A stretch of DNA of 64,000 nt from Zobellia galactanivorans (GTDB lineage Bacteria; Bacteroidota; Bacteroidia; Flavobacteriales; Flavobacteriaceae), in the NCBI RefSeq assembly GCF_000973105.1, contig NC_015844.1, positions 2,166,501 to 2,230,500 on the forward strand. Reading direction: 5' to 3'. The translations under genes were made by a program, and so were the position numbers. Below the pieces are notes generated by a model. The model searched no databases. It had not been told where the DNA came from and worked only from the letters and a program-made list of their open reading frames with translations. Of the stretch, positions 61,080 to 64,000 are shown one piece after another. Within the stretch, counting starts at the first letter, position 1. Every line of letters starts with the position of its first letter.

Positions 61080-63566
61080 ATGTTTGTAATCAAAAGAGAC
61101 GGCAGAAAAGAAATGGTCATGTTCGATAAGATCACGGCCCGAGTTAGAAAATTGTGTTACGGCCTAAATGGCCTTGTCGATCCCTTAAAGGTCGCTATGC
61201 GTGTCATAGAAGGACTTTATGATGGGGTTACCACTTCTGAGCTCGATAATCTGGCGGCCGAGATTGCGGCAACGATGACCACTACCCATCCTGATTACGC
61301 TAAATTGGCCGCCCGTATATCGGTCTCTAACCTTCATAAAAACACTAAAAAGTCCTTCTCCGAGACAATGAAGGACCTTTATGAGTATGTTAACCCACGT
61401 ACCAATAAAAAGGCGCCATTACTGTCGGACGAAGTATATAAGGTTATTTCCGAAAATTCCGAAAGACTCGATTCGACCATCATTTACAACAGGGATTTCG
61501 GATATGACTATTTTGGCTTTAAGACTTTGGAGCGCTCTTATCTCCTGAAGATTAACGGTAAGATTGCCGAGCGTCCGCAGCATATGCTTATGCGTGTTTC
61601 CGTGGGGATTCACCTTAACGACCTTGATGCCGCCATCGAGACCTATGAGCTCATGTCTAAAAAGTACTTTACCCATGCCACGCCAACGCTTTTTAATTCG
61701 GGTACCCCAAAACCACAAATGTCTTCTTGCTTCTTATTGGCTATGAAAGACGATAGCATTGATGGTATCTACGATACATTAAAGCAAACGGCGAAGATTT
61801 CGCAGTCGGCCGGGGGTATAGGCCTTTCTATTCATAATGTACGTGCTACAGGCTCTTATATCGCGGGAACGAATGGAACATCCAATGGAATCGTACCCAT
61901 GCTTCAAGTGTTTAACGACACGGCACGATATGTGGATCAAGGCGGAGGAAAGCGTAAAGGGAGTTTCGCTATCTATATGGAGCCTTGGCATGCCGATATC
62001 TATGCCTTTTTAGATTTGAAAAAGAACCATGGTAAAGAAGAGATGCGTGCGCGTGATCTCTTTTATGCGATGTGGATTTCCGATCTCTTCATGAGAAGGG
62101 TAGAGGCGAATGAGGAATGGACATTGATGTGTCCGAACGAATGTCCGGGATTGTTTACGCACCACAGTGAAGAGTTCGAGGAATTGTACCTTAAGTACGA
62201 AGCTGAGGGCAAGGGAAGAAAGACCGTAAAGGCCCGTGAACTTTGGGAGAAAATATTGGAGTCCCAAATCGAGACCGGAACGCCTTATATGCTATACAAA
62301 GATGCGGCCAACAGAAAAAGTAACCAGAAAAACTTGGGTACCATACGCTCGTCCAACTTATGTACTGAAATAATGGAATATACCTCACCGGACGAGGTGG
62401 CCGTATGTAACTTGGCATCCATTGCATTGCCAATGTTCGTTAAGAACGGAAGTTTTGACCATAAAGAGTTGTTCAAGGTTACCAAAAGGGTGACCCGAAA
62501 CTTGAACAAGGTCATTGATAGAAATTACTATCCCGTTAAGGAGGCCGAAAACTCCAATATGAGGCACAGACCTATCGGGCTGGGCGTACAGGGGCTTGCC
62601 GATGCGTTTATTATGTTGCGCTTGCCGTTTACTAGCGATGAGGCCAAAAAATTAAACCAGGAAATCTTTGAGACCCTTTATTTTGCGGCCGTTACCGCTT
62701 CTATGGAAATGGCCAAGGAAGAAGGTCCGTATTCTACCTTCGAAGGGTCACCAATATCGCAAGGGGAATTTCAGCATAACCTTTGGGGGGTAAAAGACGA
62801 AGAACTTTCCGGAAGATGGGATTGGGAAAAACTTCGCAAAGAAGTAAAAAAGAACGGTGTTCGCAACTCTTTGCTTGTGGCGCCTATGCCTACGGCTTCC
62901 ACTTCACAGATTTTAGGGAATAACGAGTGTTTCGAGCCTTATACCTCCAATATTTATACGAGAAGGGTGCTTTCTGGAGAGTTTATCGTAGTGAACAAGC
63001 ACCTATTGGAAGACTTGGTGAACTTGGGCCTTTGGAACGAGAATATGAAGCAAGAGCTTATGAGGGCCAACGGTTCTATACAGCATATAGAGACTATTCC
63101 CCAAGACATCAGGGACCTTTATAAGACGGTATGGGAGCTTAGTATGAAAGATATTATCGATATGAGCCGTCAGAGAGGTTATTTCATTGATCAGAGCCAG
63201 TCGTTGAACTTGTTCATGGAGAATGCGAACTACGCCAAATTGACTTCAATGCACTTTTACGCATGGAAAAGCGGCCTAAAAACAGGAATGTACTATTTAC
63301 GTACCAAGGCGGCCGTAGATGCGATCAAGTTTACCTTGGATAACAGCAAGAAAAAAGCGGCACCGGTCAGTGTGGCTGCCGAGGCGGAAGCTGCGGCAAC
63401 AACACCACCTGTTGAAGCTGCTGCGGAAATGGAAGTGAAGGCTACTCCGGTTACACAGGAGCAGGAGTTGGATATTCAACCTATGACACCACAAGAAATG
63501 AAAGAAATGATCGCTCGTGCCAAAGAAGGGCAGGCGGACGATGATTGTTTAATGTGCGGCTCCTAG
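61080..63566 (+). CDS. nrdA: class I ribonucleoside-diphosphate reductase, alpha subunit
   Basis: The 828-aa catalytic subunit has an N-terminal ATP-cone (about 1-90, [17 protein letters not shown]), redox Cys217 (SSCFLLAM) with Cys443 (AVCNLAS), the active-site triad N426-C428-E430 in SNLCTEI, and C-terminal Cys823/Cys826 (DDCLMCGS) that re-reduce the active site. Between the core and the tail is an Ala/Glu/Pro-rich linker (about 756-805) longer than in typical NrdA. Start ATG 61080. A terminator follows at 63590. Confidence 0.96.
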   Translation: MFVIKRDGRKEMVMFDKITARVRKLCYGLNGLVDPLKVAMRVIEGLYDGVTTSELDNLAAEIAATMTTTHPDYAKLAARISVSNLHKNTKKSFSETMKDLYEYVNPRTNKKAPLLSDEVYKVISENSERLDSTIIYNRDFGYDYFGFKTLERSYLLKINGKIAERPQHMLMRVSVGIHLNDLDAAIETYELMSKKYFTHATPTLFNSGTPKPQMSSCFLLAMKDDSIDGIYDTLKQTAKISQSAGGIGLSIHNVRATGSYIAGTNGTSNGIVPMLQVFNDTARYVDQGGGKRKGSFAIYMEPWHADIYAFLDLKKNHGKEEMRARDLFYAMWISDLFMRRVEANEEWTLMCPNECPGLFTHHSEEFEELYLKYEAEGKGRKTVKARELWEKILESQIETGTPYMLYKDAANRKSNQKNLGTIRSSNLCTEIMEYTSPDEVAVCNLASIALPMFVKNGSFDHKELFKVTKRVTRNLNKVIDRNYYPVKEAENSNMRHRPIGLGVQGLADAFIMLRLPFTSDEAKKLNQEIFETLYFAAVTASMEMAKEEGPYSTFEGSPISQGEFQHNLWGVKDEELSGRWDWEKLRKEVKKNGVRNSLLVAPMPTASTSQILGNNECFEPYTSNIYTRRVLSGEFIVVNKHLLEDLVNLGLWNENMKQELMRANGSIQHIETIPQDIRDLYKTVWELSMKDIIDMSRQRGYFIDQSQSLNLFMENANYAKLTSMHFYAWKSGLKTGMYYLRTKAAVDAIKFTLDNSKKKAAPVSVAAEAEAAATTPPVEAAAEMEVKATPVTQEQELDIQPMTPQEMKEMIARAKEGQADDDCLMCGS

Positions 63567-63589
63567 GCTTAACAGAAGATATATTGAAT

Positions 63590-63618
63590 AACCCCGGCTT
63601 TCGGCCGGGGTTTCTTGT
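63590..63618 (+). terminator. Rho-independent terminator after nrdA
   Basis: AACCCCGGC / GCCGGGGTT stem (63590-63598 with 63604-63612), 5-base loop, then a T-rich run TTTCTTGTTTT. The following bases to about 63760 hold no gene that I can see. Confidence 0.85.
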
Positions 63619-63760
63619 TTTCTGGAGGTAAGGCCTGTAAAATCTTTGGAGTGCTCTCTAAAGCTTGCTAAAGGCTTGATTTCTGTAAAGGAGGAGGAAG
63701 GTTAGAGGGTGAAATCTTGTATATGCACTTGTTGCCGGGTCAAGGCTAGGCCCGCCTTTT

Positions 63761-63782
63761 AAAAAAATAACTAAAAGTTATT
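63761..63782 (-). terminator. minus-strand terminator overlapping the stop of the 27-aa ORF
   Basis: On the minus strand AATAAC / TTTTA / GTTATT (63782-63777 and 63771-63766) is followed by five T. The tandem TAA TAA of the small gene above runs into its 5' arm. Confidence 0.55.
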
Positions 63783-63864
63783 ATTTTTCTAAATAAGGTC
63801 TAGCTACTACCGATAAAAGATATGCAGCTATATAAACGATGAGTATAATGATGTATTTGTCCAT
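63781..63864 (-). CDS. 27-aa membrane microprotein
   Basis: ATG 63864 to TAA 63781 encodes 27 residues: MDKYIIIL then a hydrophobic helix (about 4-20) and a short tail ending RPYLEK. A G-rich run (GGGGGCAAC before the ATG) and a private terminator directly after the stop support a real transcription unit, though the size makes chance possible. No family or partner is known; small single-helix proteins often modify membrane complexes. Confidence 0.45.
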   Translation of the reverse strand: MDKYIIILIVYIAAYLLSVVARPYLEK

Positions 63865-64000
63865 GTTGCCCCCAAAATGATTCTATACTATATACGTACG
63901 GAAATCATTAAAAAGATTACATAAAACTGTCGAAAATGCCTTTTTTTGGCAAAAATTTAGCAATTCGTTTAAATATGCGGCATTTATAGACGAATTTGAC

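Noticed and set aside
1-64000. CRISPR arrays, tRNA/rRNA genes, prophage or complete insertion sequences
   Set aside because: No regularly spaced repeats, tRNA-like cloverleafs, integrase, transposase or terminase sequences were recognised on either strand.

Overview
The window looks like a chromosomal segment of a marine Flavobacteriaceae member (phylum Bacteroidota; Zobellia/Maribacter/Arenibacter-like, though the genus cannot be fixed from this alone). Support comes from a type IX secretion sorting domain, many SPII lipoproteins, LytTR/LytS regulators, a BrxA-type bacilliredoxin, DUF3109 and MarC genes, occasional TTG/GTG starts, and at least twelve copies of the Bacteroidota -7 promoter element TAnnTTTG just upstream of genes. 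No tRNA, rRNA, CRISPR array, prophage or intact insertion sequence was seen.

Region 0.0-4.6 kb: the 3' end of a secreted carbohydrate-associated protein, then a leftward group hemB - serine hydrolase - CNNM/CBS transporter - ogt. Region 4.7-7.3 kb: a rightward superfamily II helicase with two C-terminal membrane helices. Region 7.3-13.7 kb: a leftward haem operon hemA - hemCD (fused) - hemE - GNAT - hemF - a 56-residue basic protein - a lipoprotein, divergent from a PchR-like AraC regulator. Region 14.9-31.6 kb: a seven-FN3/ThuA lipoprotein, DUF1460, a giant TraB/GumN protein, MscS, hemH, a MATE exporter, an alpha/beta hydrolase, EcsC, hemJ, a histidine kinase and a crotonase. With hemB, A, C, D, E, F, H and J inside 25 kb, only hemL is missing from an oxygen-dependent protoporphyrin route from glutamyl-tRNA to haem.

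Region 31.7-43.8 kb is mostly ordinary housekeeping: radical SAM protein, outer-membrane barrel, Gfo/Idh/MocA oxidoreductase, HD hydrolase, PlsC, bacilliredoxin, TerB-DnaJ protein, HupE-like protein, dCMP deaminase, S41 protease, MarC and DUF3109.

Region 43.8-59.8 kb is the accessory, envelope-centred part. It has a TPR LytS-type kinase and LytTR regulator next to two small exported proteins, then a lipoprotein and a periplasmic TPR-CHAT protease. Converging on the protease are an ECF sigma factor and a membrane protein with a periplasmic TPR domain (probable anti-sigma). Divergent from sigma is a set of lipoproteins led by a beta-helix protein with three YVYCC repeats. A 13-bp element TGTTAACCTTTTT or a close variant precedes at least three, perhaps five, exported-protein or sigma genes. 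I propose a sigma / anti-sigma / CHAT-protease envelope-sensing module as the most interesting candidate system. The region ends with a T9SS-sorted protein and a C1q-like stalk protein.

Region 60.0-64.0 kb: class I ribonucleotide reductase nrdB-nrdA with a perfect 10-3-10 palindrome between them, then a 27-residue membrane peptide on the opposite strand with its own terminator.
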